This document shows, one piece after another, positions 54,083-62,740 of a stretch of DNA of 64,000 nucleotides; position 1 is the stretch's first letter, and each line of letters begins with the position of its first letter. The DNA is taken from contig LNDB01000006.1 in NCBI GenBank assembly GCA_001515265.1, positions 1 through 64,000 of the forward strand. Direction: 5' to 3'. The notes under the pieces were generated by a model. That model was not told where the DNA came from. It saw only the letters and a list, made by a program, of their open reading frames with translations, and ran no database searches. This DNA comes from Candidatus Dichloromethanomonas elyunquensis (GTDB lineage: Bacteria > Bacillota > Desulfitobacteriia > Desulfitobacteriales > Syntrophobotulaceae). A program made the position numbers and the translations under genes.

Positions 54083-54550
54083 TTATGGGGTGAGATAATT
54101 GTTTACCACAAAACGGATGATATCCCCCCGGCTGATGACCCCAACCAGTTCCTTATTCTTAACGACCGGAACTTTCTTGATTTTTTTGTTGCCTAAAATT
54201 CGAGCCACTTTATCTAAATCTTCATCAAATTGAACCGAAATGACCTGTTTTGTGGCAATCTTCATTACGTTAAGTTTGTTGAGCTCTTTTATTTTTTCTT
54301 CGAGGGATTCAGTTTCCACCCAGGTAGAGGTATACGAAGTGATATCAAAAAAGAAGACAATCGAGTCATGATAACCAATGTAAGCCATAATATCACCGTC
54401 ACTGATGAACCCAACCGGTTCGTTCTTTGCGTTAATGACAGGGACACCGCTTATTCTGTGCTCTACGAATGTTTTTAACACCGTTTGAACCGTATTATCC
54501 TCACTCACCGTGAATACCGGATTAACCATAACTTCATGAGCTTTCGCCAC
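54083..54550 (-). CDS. CBS-domain pair protein
   Basis: 155 residues made of two CBS motifs and little else: VNPVFTVSEDNTVQTVLKTFVEHRISGVPVIN...GFISDGDIMAY, and ISVQFDEDLDKVARILGNKKIKKVPVV...GVISRGDIIRF. Such pairs bind adenine nucleotides or S-adenosylmethionine and act as energy or ionic sensors. No catalytic domain; partner unknown. Between them is a linker of about 35 residues (FFFDITSYTSTWVETESLEEK). Confidence 0.9.
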   Translation of the reverse strand: MAKAHEVMVNPVFTVSEDNTVQTVLKTFVEHRISGVPVINAKNEPVGFISDGDIMAYIGYHDSIVFFFDITSYTSTWVETESLEEKIKELNKLNVMKIATKQVISVQFDEDLDKVARILGNKKIKKVPVVKNKELVGVISRGDIIRFVVNNYLTP

Positions 54551-54645
54551 AATTTATCACCCCTTTTCATAGTCTAATCTTATTAATATATTACTATATT
54601 TTTGTAAGGAATAAAATTGTCTTAAACATAAACAATAAAATTCTT

Positions 54646-55884
54646 CTACAGCACAGGTGTATCTTCGTGACCAGTTTCTGTTCTGATTATTGTTCTATAG
54701 GCATAAGGTGTCATGCCAGCATGCTTTTGGAAGGCCCTTGTAAAGGTTCGCAATGACTTAAACCCAATTTCCTTTGCGATAATACCGGTAGAAATATTAG
54801 TTGCTCCAAGCAAAGAGAATGCTTTATTTATCCTTATCATTGACAGGTAATCGGGAAAAGACATCCCAAAATATATCTGGAACTCTTGATTTAATCTCTG
54901 CTCGTTTACTTCAAATTGCTTTGCTAACCATTCTACATTTAAATCCTTTGTATAATTTTGAAATATATATAGGACGATCTGTTCCTTTAATGCGGTTGGA
55001 ATAGCTTTCACAGTTGTTTCAATGCAACGGAAAAGATATTGGCGACGGTATTTGTCAGGGGTCAGGTTCCAAATCTTTTTAAAGGTGCGAAAAAAAGTAG
55101 CATCGGATTGAAAGCCCACAGTTTTGGAAATAAAGGATACTGAGAGCTCTGGAAAAGCTAAAAGTAAAGAACATGCATTTCGTATGCGTACTTCATTAAG
55201 CAAACCGGTAAAATTTATGCCCAGAGTTGAATTGATTTCTAAGTTGAGTTCTGAAGAGCTGTAATTTAGCTGTTCTGCGACCGATGTCAATGTAATGTCA
55301 TCACCGGAATGTCGATAAATATATTTAATCGCCTTCCATGCGTCATGTTTTTCCGCTGCCTGTTCGGATTTGTGTTTGGATTGCAGACGCAAGTATTTCA
55401 GAAATAGATGAAAAGCTTCATTGGCAAATAATGAACTAAAGTGGCTGTCTTCTCTATTGTTAATTAATGAGTGGTAGATATTTTCAAGAGTATTCTGTTC
55501 TTCGGAAGAGCACTGAATAACTGGCGGAGATGAAAAGATCAAATTGATGATTTCATTAAAGTTTTCTCTGATATCCAATTTTTTCAGGAGCAACCCATGA
55601 TCAAAACTGCAACGGTAATATATTACCGGTATTTCGCTTTCGGATTTTATTTCATGAACATGATAAGGCAAGACTAAAGAAAAAGAACCAGGCTGGATAG
55701 GATAGGATTGTTCATTGATAATATGTGTTCCTTGTCCGGAAATAAATAAAAGAATCTCGATAAAATTATGTCGGTGTAAAGTTATAGTAGTGTCCAATGC
55801 ATCTAAGGACACATGAATTTCGTGAGGAGCAAGAGGCAAGATTTCGATGTTATCAGGTCCGAAATAGTATGGGGTATACTTCAT
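54646..55884 (-). CDS. AraC-type regulator with one sensor and two DNA-binding domains
   Basis: 412 residues. 1-110: cupin sensor (ITLHRHNFIEILLFISGQGTHII; PIQPGSFSLVLPYHVHEI). 110-180: helical linker. 185-282: first AraC DNA-binding domain (ITLTSVAEQLNYSSSELN; SFISKTVGFQSDATFFRTFKK...LTPDKYR). 305-400: second complete one (LNVEWLAKQFEVNEQRLNQEF; IIAKEIGFKSLRTFTRAFQK...MTPYAYR). Two full AraC domains in one chain are unusual. Its start codon overlaps the stop of 55881-56471 (ATGA), so the two are coupled. Divergent from the hydrogenase operon. Confidence 0.92.
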   Translation of the reverse strand: MKYTPYYFGPDNIEILPLAPHEIHVSLDALDTTITLHRHNFIEILLFISGQGTHIINEQSYPIQPGSFSLVLPYHVHEIKSESEIPVIYYRCSFDHGLLLKKLDIRENFNEIINLIFSSPPVIQCSSEEQNTLENIYHSLINNREDSHFSSLFANEAFHLFLKYLRLQSKHKSEQAAEKHDAWKAIKYIYRHSGDDITLTSVAEQLNYSSSELNLEINSTLGINFTGLLNEVRIRNACSLLLAFPELSVSFISKTVGFQSDATFFRTFKKIWNLTPDKYRRQYLFRCIETTVKAIPTALKEQIVLYIFQNYTKDLNVEWLAKQFEVNEQRLNQEFQIYFGMSFPDYLSMIRINKAFSLLGATNISTGIIAKEIGFKSLRTFTRAFQKHAGMTPYAYRTIIRTETGHEDTPVL

Positions 55885-56471
55885 AAATCAGAAGTCTCCT
55901 TAGCTTTCTTGTATTGCTGAATAATCAGGCTTGTCTTTCCTTCAAAGCAGTTATATTTATTTGAAAGGGCAGCATGCAAATGAAAAAGCGATATCAGATG
56001 AACCTTAATGAATAGGGGAGAAAGCAGATCTTGCCGCTGGCGGTATTCACAGTATAATCGCTCAAAAGTTTCCAGTAACAAGGCAAAATCCATAGAGTCA
56101 CAAGGTAAGAATGGTTGAATCGTCAAAAAATAATTAATTTCTTGAATTTGCGGAATTGGATAGATATGTTCTTTGGCTATATAGCTCCAGTTAAACTTAC
56201 AAAGCATATATTTAAGAGGCTGGGAGCGTTTAACAGTAATTTGTGTCAAGTGAAAAGGAGTTAAAAAACAAAATGTTCCGGGTGATATATCATAAGGAAT
56301 GCCATTTACATGAATAACTCCTTCTCCAGATAAAAATAAATAGAATTCAAAAAAATTATGTTCTTCCAGTGAACTAAAATCAATAAATTTATCAACCTTG
56401 ACTTCTATAAGAGTTGAGGTATCAATATTATACCGGTCCCCACTGCTGTCTCGATTCTTTGTTAGGGTCAT
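55881..56471 (-). CDS. AraC-type sensor domain lacking DNA-binding domain
   Basis: 196 residues. Same cupin sensor pattern as the next gene (EEHNFFEFYLFLSGEGVIHVNG; ISPGTFCFLTPFHLTQITV), then the helical linker, ending SLIIQQYKKAKETSDL where an AraC DNA-binding domain would begin. It is a genuine stop, not a frameshift: the next gene has its own complete sensor. Read with its neighbour, the pair holds two sensors and two DNA-binding domains, both of the latter on one chain. Confidence 0.88.
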   Translation of the reverse strand: MTLTKNRDSSGDRYNIDTSTLIEVKVDKFIDFSSLEEHNFFEFYLFLSGEGVIHVNGIPYDISPGTFCFLTPFHLTQITVKRSQPLKYMLCKFNWSYIAKEHIYPIPQIQEINYFLTIQPFLPCDSMDFALLLETFERLYCEYRQRQDLLSPLFIKVHLISLFHLHAALSNKYNCFEGKTSLIIQQYKKAKETSDL

Positions 56472-56774
56472 TCGAATAACTCCAATCGTCTTTTAATATT
56501 CTATAATAATGTATCCATACAGAATAAATTATAATACAAATTTGTGAAGTATAGTACAAAAAAATCTTCTTTTTTTATGTTATAAAATATAGATAATTTG
56601 TCATTTAATATGTTCGTAATTTGTTTCACAAATTAATGAATTTGACCTTATTGCAATATAAATAATCTCAGAAAGTTTATCCATAAAACAGTGCGAATAT
56701 ATTTTATTAGTATATAAAAAGAGCTATAATAAAGACTGAAAAGAAATTTTTAGAAAATTCTAAATAAATTAATA
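56472..56774. promoter_or_regulatory. AT-rich divergent control region with repeated ACAAATT half-sites
   Basis: No gene. Sites: the palindrome ACAAATTTGT (56536-56545); TTGTGAAGTATAGTACAA (56542-56559), an 18-bp imperfect dyad resembling a Rex operator on its left half; AATTTGT at 56595; and a long inverted repeat TAATTTGT-TTC-ACAAATTA (56617-56635). They lie upstream of the hydrogenase promoter and just upstream of the regulator genes, so they are candidate operators. Confidence 0.5.
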
Positions 56775-56803
56775 TTGAATTTTCTGGATTTACCATATAC
56801 AAT
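56775..56803 (+). promoter_or_regulatory. Promoter of the NiFe hydrogenase operon
   Basis: TTGAAT (56775-56780), 17-bp spacer, TACAAT (56798-56803). Predicted start about 56810, leader about 137 nt. Confidence 0.55.
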
Positions 56804-56946
56804 TAAATGCAATAAATAGTATGGTACTTGGTTAGATGTTGTGATAGTTTTAACAATCTATTCGTCTATTTTATTTATAAGATTTGTTTGGGTTTTAAAA
56901 TTTTTTAATTTAGCTATAAAAAACGTTTAAAAGGAGGAAATGAAGA

Positions 56947-58026
56947 GTGAAGAATTTAGATAAGCTAAGTTCTAGAGGAATTTCAAGACGTAAATTTTTA
57001 CAACTTATCGCTGCAGCTACAGCGGCATTAAATCTTCCTAACGCTGTAATTCCGAGGGCTTCTAAGGCTGTAGAGGCAGCTTTAGGCAAACCGCCGGTAA
57101 TTTGGTTGGAAGGAATGGACTGTGCCGGCTGTACGGAATCCTTACTCGCGACCCTTAATCCTTCCGCGGCAGAAGTAGTGTTGGATATGCTCTCAATCCG
57201 ATATCACGAAACGATTATGGCCGGATCCGGTGAAGTTGCAGAGCAAGCTTATCAAGAAACCCTGCGAGGGAATTATATTTTAGTTGTTGAAGGAGCAATC
57301 CCATCCCAAGAAGATAGATATTGCATTGTTGGAGGCAAGCCTTTCCGAAAAACTGTTTTAGAAGCTGCACAGAAAGCTCAGGCCATTATTGCTGTAGGGA
57401 GCTGCGCTACCGATGGGGCCGGAATCCCAGGTGCTTGCGAGGTGAATGCTGTAGGTGTCCGCGAACTACTGAAAGCGAATGGCATTAATACACCGGTAAT
57501 AAACTTACCTTCTTGTCCTGTAAAACCTGCAACTTTGCTGGGAACGATTATCTATTACTTAACCTATAAGAAAATACCGCCGCTTGATACACAAGGCCGC
57601 CCAGTTGTCTTTTACGGAAAACTTTTGCATGATAATTGCCCGCGTCGAGGACAGTTTGAAGCAGGTAATTTCCTAAGAGACTGGAATGACCCTCAGCAAA
57701 AAGATTACTGTTTACTGTTGAAAGGCTGTAAAGGGCCAAAGACGTATACCGACTGTGCTCAAGTCTGGTGGAATGATAATGCTAATTTTTGTATTAATGC
57801 CGGTTCTCCTTGTTCCGGCTGTTCCGAAGCAGGCTTTTATAAAAATTTCAGCCCTCTTTATGCTAAGCAGGAAAACTTCCAGCTTCCTGGAGCCGGACCC
57901 GTTAACGCCGATAAGGCCGGCAAAATTATTGGAGCTGTTGCCGCTGCCGGTGTAGGGATCCATCTCGGGGCTTCGGCCCTAAGCGGACGGCTGGGGAAAA
58001 AAGACGAAAAACAGGAGGAGGTATAA
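56947..58026 (+). CDS. NiFe hydrogenase small subunit (group 1, Tat-exported)
   Basis: 359 residues, GTG start behind AAAAGGAGG. Twin-arginine signal ISRRKFLQLIAAATAAL (about 12-28). The proximal cluster Cys pair is DCAGCTES; the extra cysteines of oxygen-tolerant enzymes (CTCC) are absent, so a standard oxygen-sensitive type. GSCATDGA, LPSCPVKP, LHDNCPRRGQFEAG and the medial/distal cluster region CKGPKTYTDCAQVWW...CINAGSPCSGCSE follow. The C-terminus carries a membrane anchor (GAVAAAGVGIHLGASAL). Catalyses H2 exchange on the outer face with the large subunit. Confidence 0.95.
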   Translation: MKNLDKLSSRGISRRKFLQLIAAATAALNLPNAVIPRASKAVEAALGKPPVIWLEGMDCAGCTESLLATLNPSAAEVVLDMLSIRYHETIMAGSGEVAEQAYQETLRGNYILVVEGAIPSQEDRYCIVGGKPFRKTVLEAAQKAQAIIAVGSCATDGAGIPGACEVNAVGVRELLKANGINTPVINLPSCPVKPATLLGTIIYYLTYKKIPPLDTQGRPVVFYGKLLHDNCPRRGQFEAGNFLRDWNDPQQKDYCLLLKGCKGPKTYTDCAQVWWNDNANFCINAGSPCSGCSEAGFYKNFSPLYAKQENFQLPGAGPVNADKAGKIIGAVAAAGVGIHLGASALSGRLGKKDEKQEEV

Positions 58027-58029
58027 GTA

Positions 58030-59598
58030 ATGGCTACCCAAAAAATACTGATTGACCCGGTAACCAGGATTGAGGGTCATTTAAAAATAGAAGTTGAGAT
58101 AGAAAACGGTGTAGTTGTTAATGCGAAAACCATTGGAACAATGTATAGGGGTCTTGAAGCTTTATTAAGAGGCCGTGATCCCCGAGATGCTACCTATGTG
58201 ACGGAGCGGGCCTGCGGTGTCTGTGCCGGTTCTCATGGCTGGGCTTCCTCTCTTACCCTGGATCAGGCTTACGGAGCAAAAGTTCCGGCCGGCGGGCGAA
58301 TTCTTCGTAACCTTATTTTAGGAGCAATGTGGCTGCATGACCATCCGCTGCATTTCTACCATCTAAGTGCTCTGGATTATTTGGATATTATGGCAGTCGT
58401 CCAATATCAGGGAAAAGATCCGGGGCTGCTGAAAGTGAAAGATAAGATCGGTAAATTGGCAGCTGCCGGGGACACAGCCCCGCTGACCCCCCGATATAAA
58501 CCTGATCAATTTTGTGTGAATGATCCGGAGTTAGTAATTACGGCAGTGGCGCATTATCTGCAAGCATTGGAAATGCAAGCAAAAGCGAAAAAAATGTCGG
58601 CCCTTTTTGCCGGAAAACAGCCGCATCAATCTTCAATCGTAGTTGGCGGAGTAACTATGCTGCCAGGGATCGAGGCACTGGAACAATACAGATCCATGCT
58701 TATGGAACAGATCGATTTTATCGAAAAAGTATATCTTCAGGATGTTCTGACTTTCGGCACCGGCCCCCTTCTTCCCTTAGCTCAGGCGGGAGTAGGTGCA
58801 GGGGATTTAAACTTCTTAGCTTTCGGCGGATTCTCGAGAAATGATGAAACTAAAGATTTATTCTTAAAACCGGGAGTTATTATCGGAGGAGATTTAAATA
58901 ACGTTTTACCGTTGGATATTCAAAAAATTACGGAAGATATCCAGTATGCTTGGTATAAACAGAGCGAAAAAGGCAGAACCCCTTATGAAGAGGATACGAT
59001 ACCTGATCTTGAGAAAAAAGATGCATATACCTTTGTTAAAGCCCCTCGTTATGACAGCAAGCCAATGGAGGTTGGTCCTTTGGCCCGTATGCTGGTGATG
59101 CAGCCGAAAGTGCTGATGGATATTATCGCAAAATATAATATTAAGCCTGGTGCCGTAGCCAGACACGCTGCTCGCGCCGTAGAAACGTCCCTGCTGGCAA
59201 GGGAAATGGTTAATTGGGTCAATGCACTGGAAAATGAAATGGGCAAAAAAGATTTCCGAATTCATGATACCGAACACTGGGATGCTCCGGAAAGCGGACA
59301 AGGCGCCGGAACTACAGAGGCTCCCCGCGGAGCGTTAGGGCACTGGATTAAAGTAAAAAATCACAAGATTGAAAATTATCAGATGATTGTCCCTTCCACT
59401 TGGAACTTTTCACCCAAAGATGCCCAAGGTGTCTTAGGCCCTTGCGAGAAAGCTCTAATCGGTGTTCCGGTACCTGATCCGGAAAATCCAATTAATATTG
59501 TTCGTGTTATTCGCTCTTATGACCCATGTTTAGCTTGTGCTATCCACTTAATTAACCCTCAGAGCAATGAAATTGTAAAATATCAAATTGGTTTTTGA
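58030..59598 (+). CDS. NiFe hydrogenase large subunit (group 1)
   Basis: 522 residues. N-terminal L1 site RIEGH...RACGVCAGSH and C-terminal L2 site DPCLACAIH supply the four cysteines that bind Ni and Fe. After the His is a 16-residue extension (LINPQSNEIVKYQIGF) removed by the maturation protease once nickel is inserted. Starts 3 bp after the small subunit gene. The large chain crosses the membrane with the Tat signal of the small subunit. Confidence 0.96.
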   Translation: MATQKILIDPVTRIEGHLKIEVEIENGVVVNAKTIGTMYRGLEALLRGRDPRDATYVTERACGVCAGSHGWASSLTLDQAYGAKVPAGGRILRNLILGAMWLHDHPLHFYHLSALDYLDIMAVVQYQGKDPGLLKVKDKIGKLAAAGDTAPLTPRYKPDQFCVNDPELVITAVAHYLQALEMQAKAKKMSALFAGKQPHQSSIVVGGVTMLPGIEALEQYRSMLMEQIDFIEKVYLQDVLTFGTGPLLPLAQAGVGAGDLNFLAFGGFSRNDETKDLFLKPGVIIGGDLNNVLPLDIQKITEDIQYAWYKQSEKGRTPYEEDTIPDLEKKDAYTFVKAPRYDSKPMEVGPLARMLVMQPKVLMDIIAKYNIKPGAVARHAARAVETSLLAREMVNWVNALENEMGKKDFRIHDTEHWDAPESGQGAGTTEAPRGALGHWIKVKNHKIENYQMIVPSTWNFSPKDAQGVLGPCEKALIGVPVPDPENPINIVRVIRSYDPCLACAIHLINPQSNEIVKYQIGF

Positions 59599-59617
59599 GA
59601 AAGGAAGGGAAATCAAA

Positions 59618-60232
59618 ATGGCCAAAGCATCAGATCATCCGTTTTCACACCGTGTTTCTCACTGGATAAATTTGGTTAACTTTTCCGTTCTCATTGTGAC
59701 AGGTTTCCTTATCCACGCTCCTTTTCAGGGAATACAAATGAATATGGCGAGAAGTCTTCACTTTTTCTTCATGTATGTGCTGATGATTAATGGGCTTGTG
59801 CGGTTATACCTTGGTTTTTTTGGTAAGAACAAAGATTATACGGAGTTTTTCTTCAGTCAGCTGGATGTAAAAACATTGATACCCCAAATTAAGTTTTACT
59901 TGTTTCTCGGCCCTCACCCCAAAACAAACAAATATAATCCTCTGCAAAAACTTGCCTATCTTGCCTTGCCGCTCTTCACAATTTTTCAGGCATTTACCGG
60001 TCTTATCCTTTACTTCCCGGTAAGATTTCAGGGTCTTGCCGATAGCTTAGGCGGTTTAGCAGCTGTTAGGGGAATACACTATGTAACGATGTGGGTGTTT
60101 ATCCTGATTATCTGTGTTCATATTTACTTAGCTTTCACAGAAGCTTATGACCAGGTAGGCTTGATGTTCTTCGGCAAAACCGATAATAACGAAGGGAAAA
60201 CCATCGGTGAAGTGGCTAATAAAAGTATATGA
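59618..60232 (+). CDS. NiFe hydrogenase cytochrome b subunit
   Basis: About 204 residues from ATG 59618 (GAAGGGAAATC site); an upstream frame to 59588 overlaps the large subunit. Four membrane helices with candidate haem histidines in HRVSHWINLVN, SLHFFFMYVLMINGLVRLYLG and GIHYVTMWVFILIICVHIYLAF. Belongs to the HyaC/HupC family; anchors the dimer and passes electrons to menaquinone. Overlaps the protease gene by 4 bp. Confidence 0.93.
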   Translation: MAKASDHPFSHRVSHWINLVNFSVLIVTGFLIHAPFQGIQMNMARSLHFFFMYVLMINGLVRLYLGFFGKNKDYTEFFFSQLDVKTLIPQIKFYLFLGPHPKTNKYNPLQKLAYLALPLFTIFQAFTGLILYFPVRFQGLADSLGGLAAVRGIHYVTMWVFILIICVHIYLAFTEAYDQVGLMFFGKTDNNEGKTIGEVANKSI

Positions 60233-60750
60233 CTGCGAAATCTCCTAAAATTATGATTATGGGAGTAGGTAACGTTCTTCTTAGTGATGAAGGCTTAGGT
60301 GTTTACTTTCTTCAGAATCTTAAACAGGAGAATTTGCCGGATAATGTGGAGTTGCTGGAAGGTGGAACAGCAGGTTTGGAATTAGTGCACCTGATACGGG
60401 AAGTTGACTACTTAATTATTATTGATGCCGTTAATGCCGGAGTCCAACCCGGTTCTATCTTCAGATTCCGCCCTGACGCGATTAAAGTTCTGCCTGAAAA
60501 CTATGAAGTCTCATTTCATCAAGTAGGTATTATGGAAGTTCTTACCCTGGCCAATATTCTGGGAAATGCTCCCAAAACTATTATTTACGGCATTCAGCCC
60601 AAAAACCTGGAATGGGGACTTGAACTTTCGGAAGAAGTTAGAGTTGTATGGCCTTGTCTTAGAGAAAAAATGATAGAAGATATTAATAATATTAATACTC
60701 AAGGCGACTTTCAAAATTATGTTCAGGCACCCTCCTGCCAAGGCGGCTAG
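60229..60750 (+). CDS. Hydrogenase maturation protease (HyaD/M52 family)
   Basis: 173 residues. MGVGNVLLSDEGLGVYFL carries the first nickel ligand (Glu), IIDAVNAG the Asp and EVSFHQVGIMEVL the His. It cuts the C-terminal extension of the large subunit. Coupled by ATGA overlap to the cytochrome gene. Confidence 0.94.
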   Translation: MTAKSPKIMIMGVGNVLLSDEGLGVYFLQNLKQENLPDNVELLEGGTAGLELVHLIREVDYLIIIDAVNAGVQPGSIFRFRPDAIKVLPENYEVSFHQVGIMEVLTLANILGNAPKTIIYGIQPKNLEWGLELSEEVRVVWPCLREKMIEDINNINTQGDFQNYVQAPSCQGG

Positions 60751-60780
60751 AAAATTTTTAGTTAGGTCGGGGATAGCACT

Positions 60781-61143
60781 TTGCACGAAATGTCATTGAT
60801 GTCAGAGGTCTTTGAGATTATCAATCAAACAGTGGAAACAAATAATATCCGCCAGGTAAAGAAGGTTAATCTTCAGGTGGGCAGGCTGGCTAATGTTGCT
60901 CCCGACAGTTTAAGTTTCATCTTCGGGATTTTAGCTCAGGGAACAAAATGCCAGGGTGCGTGCCTGATGGTTGAAGAAATGCCGGTAACAGCTAACTGCC
61001 TGACCTGTGATCAAGAGTTTCATGGAGAAGGTTTTCCTTTAATTTGTCCTGCTTGCGGCAGCAGAGAAACTTATATAACCGGGGGGACAGAATTTAGGGT
61101 AGCTAGTTTGGAAGTTGACGAAGAGGTGAAGAGCAATAATTAA
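60781..61143 (+). CDS. hypA: Hydrogenase nickel incorporation protein HypA
   Basis: 120 residues, TTG start. MHEMSLMSEVFEII supplies the N-terminal MHE nickel site; the zinc site is CLTCDQEF...CPACGS (two CxxC). Hands nickel to the large subunit with HypB. Followed 4 bp later by hypB. Confidence 0.95.
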   Translation: MHEMSLMSEVFEIINQTVETNNIRQVKKVNLQVGRLANVAPDSLSFIFGILAQGTKCQGACLMVEEMPVTANCLTCDQEFHGEGFPLICPACGSRETYITGGTEFRVASLEVDEEVKSNN

Positions 61144-61147
61144 CATA

Positions 61148-61792
61148 ATGAAAAACGTTTATGAGGCAAATCAGCAGATTGCCAACCGAAACAGGAGTAA
61201 ATTTAAAGAAAACGGTATTTTTGCATTTGACCTCATGGGGTCTCCCGGTGCAGGTAAAACTTCACTTTTGGAGGCAACACTAGGTATGCTGAAAGAATAT
61301 GTCAAGCCGGCTGTTATTGAAGGAGATCTTTCAACTGCTTTGGATGCCGGACGCATCTCAAATCTTGGTATTCCGGTAATTCAAATCAATACGAATGGGG
61401 AATGCCACCTTGATGCCAGAATGATAGACAAGGTGCTTTCTGGTTTTAATTTGGATGAAGTTGACCTGATGATTATTGAAAATGTCGGTAATCTTGTTTG
61501 TCCGGCTGAATTTGACCTTGGGGAGCATTTTAAAGTTGTGGTCATCAGTGTTGCTGAAGGGGCAGATAAGCCGGTGAAATATCTGCCGGCCTTTCTAGCC
61601 GCAAGTGCGGTAGTCATTAATAAGACTGATCTTTTGCCCTATTGTGATGTTGATATCAACCAAATGAAGAAAGATATCCTGGATATTAATCCCGATATGA
61701 AGATATTTGAAATATCGTGCCGGCTGAAGGAAGGCCTTGCACCATGGGTGAACTATATACTGGAAGGGATTAAAGGGACAAAAAGTTCATGA
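61148..61792 (+). CDS. hypB: Hydrogenase nickel incorporation GTPase HypB
   Basis: 214 residues. Walker A MGSPGAGKTSLLEATL (about 32-46), NTNGECHLDARMID (metal Cys/His), ENVGNLVCPAEFDLGE and the NKTD base-recognition motif (VINKTDLLPYC). It lacks a His-rich N-terminal tail, so nickel storage is not expected. Stop overlaps the hypF remnant start. Confidence 0.95.
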   Translation: MKNVYEANQQIANRNRSKFKENGIFAFDLMGSPGAGKTSLLEATLGMLKEYVKPAVIEGDLSTALDAGRISNLGIPVIQINTNGECHLDARMIDKVLSGFNLDEVDLMIIENVGNLVCPAEFDLGEHFKVVVISVAEGADKPVKYLPAFLAASAVVINKTDLLPYCDVDINQMKKDILDINPDMKIFEISCRLKEGLAPWVNYILEGIKGTKSS

Positions 61793-62504
61793 TTAGCCGA
61801 GCTGCTCTTCATGTTTCTGGAATCGTCCAGGGAGTAGGCTTTCGTCCGTACGTATATAACTTAGTTCATTTGTTCCCTTCCTGCAAAGATACCCTCTCCG
61901 GCAAAGACTGAGGTTATCAATATTGTTTAAATTCGCTGGGATAAACCGTTTGCAGTCATGATGCCTATTTGGAAACTGTAAAAGACTACAGTATTATCCA
62001 TGATATTGAGAAAAATTTGCTTTTATCCCCAAAAAAGGCCTATCGTACTCCTGGAGAAAAAGCAGGGGATTCACGTACCTTTCCACAAAATATGCCCTTG
62101 ATTATCCCGGAAAAACTATAAAGATTGGCGTCCAGCATCATCACGCCCATCTTGCTTATATACAAATGCCGTCCGGAGCTATGGCGATTAAAGAACCTTG
62201 GCGTATGGCGGCATCTTATCTCTATACTGTATACGGCAGGGAAATGGAGGGGCTGGAGACTATAGCCGCCGGTGAAGCTGGAAATTATTCTTTCAATGTT
62301 GTTGAAACAGTTGCTTTGAGCGGGGGCGTATTCCAGAATCTATACCTGCTGGCTAAAACTGAAGATCTGCTGTCCGGGTGCGGGTTTCGGGTTCTGATGC
62401 ACAAAGGAATTCCGCCTAATGACGATGGATTATCCTTAGGGCAGGCTCTTATTGCCCATTCGCAAGCAATCGCAGATGGAAAGGAGAATGTTGCATGTGT
62501 TTAG
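61789..62504 (+). pseudogene. hypF: Decayed hypF (carbamoyltransferase)
   Basis: 716 bp against about 2.2-2.3 kb for an intact gene. Recognisable pieces, in order, are: acylphosphatase start VSGIVQGVGFRPYVYNLV (stop at 61909); the YrdC-like piece RWDKPFAVMMP and then LETVKDYSIIHDIEKNLLL and PIVLLEKKQGI in other frames; YLSTKYALDYPGKTIKIGVQHHHAHLAYIQ joined directly to MPSGAMAIKEPWRMA with the intervening about 50 residues missing; and the Kae1-like end VALSGGVFQNLYL...PPNDDGLSLGQALIA. The zinc-finger region is gone. At least three frameshifts plus internal deletions. Confidence 0.93.
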
Positions 62505-62740
62505 CGGTTCCGGGAAAGATTGTTAAAATTAAGGATAGACAAATAGCTGATGTAGACTATGGGAGTCTAATGAGAGAAGTGAGTTTGAGACTCATTCCAG
62601 AAGCCGGGGTAGGAGATTGGGTGCTGGTACATGCAGGCTTTGCCATCCAGGTGTTGGATGAGGGAGTAGCAAAAGAAACACTGAGCATTTTTGAGGAGCT
62701 GCTGCAACGTGAAGAATTTGAATGTGGAAAATTTGAATGA
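62495..62740 (+). CDS. hypC: Hydrogenase maturation chaperone HypC
   Basis: 81 residues, AAGGAGAATG site. MCLAVPGKIVKI with the essential N-terminal Cys2. Carries Fe(CN)2CO between HypD and the large subunit. Overlaps the end of the hypF remnant. Confidence 0.95.
   Translation: MCLAVPGKIVKIKDRQIADVDYGSLMREVSLRLIPEAGVGDWVLVHAGFAIQVLDEGVAKETLSIFEELLQREEFECGKFE

Noticed and set aside
54646-56471. Single AraC gene split by a frameshift
   Set aside because: The second gene has its own complete sensor domain and start, so the two are not halves of one ordinary AraC protein.
56947-58026. Oxygen-tolerant hydrogenase
   Set aside because: The proximal cluster motif is DCAGCTES, without the extra cysteines of the oxygen-tolerant type.
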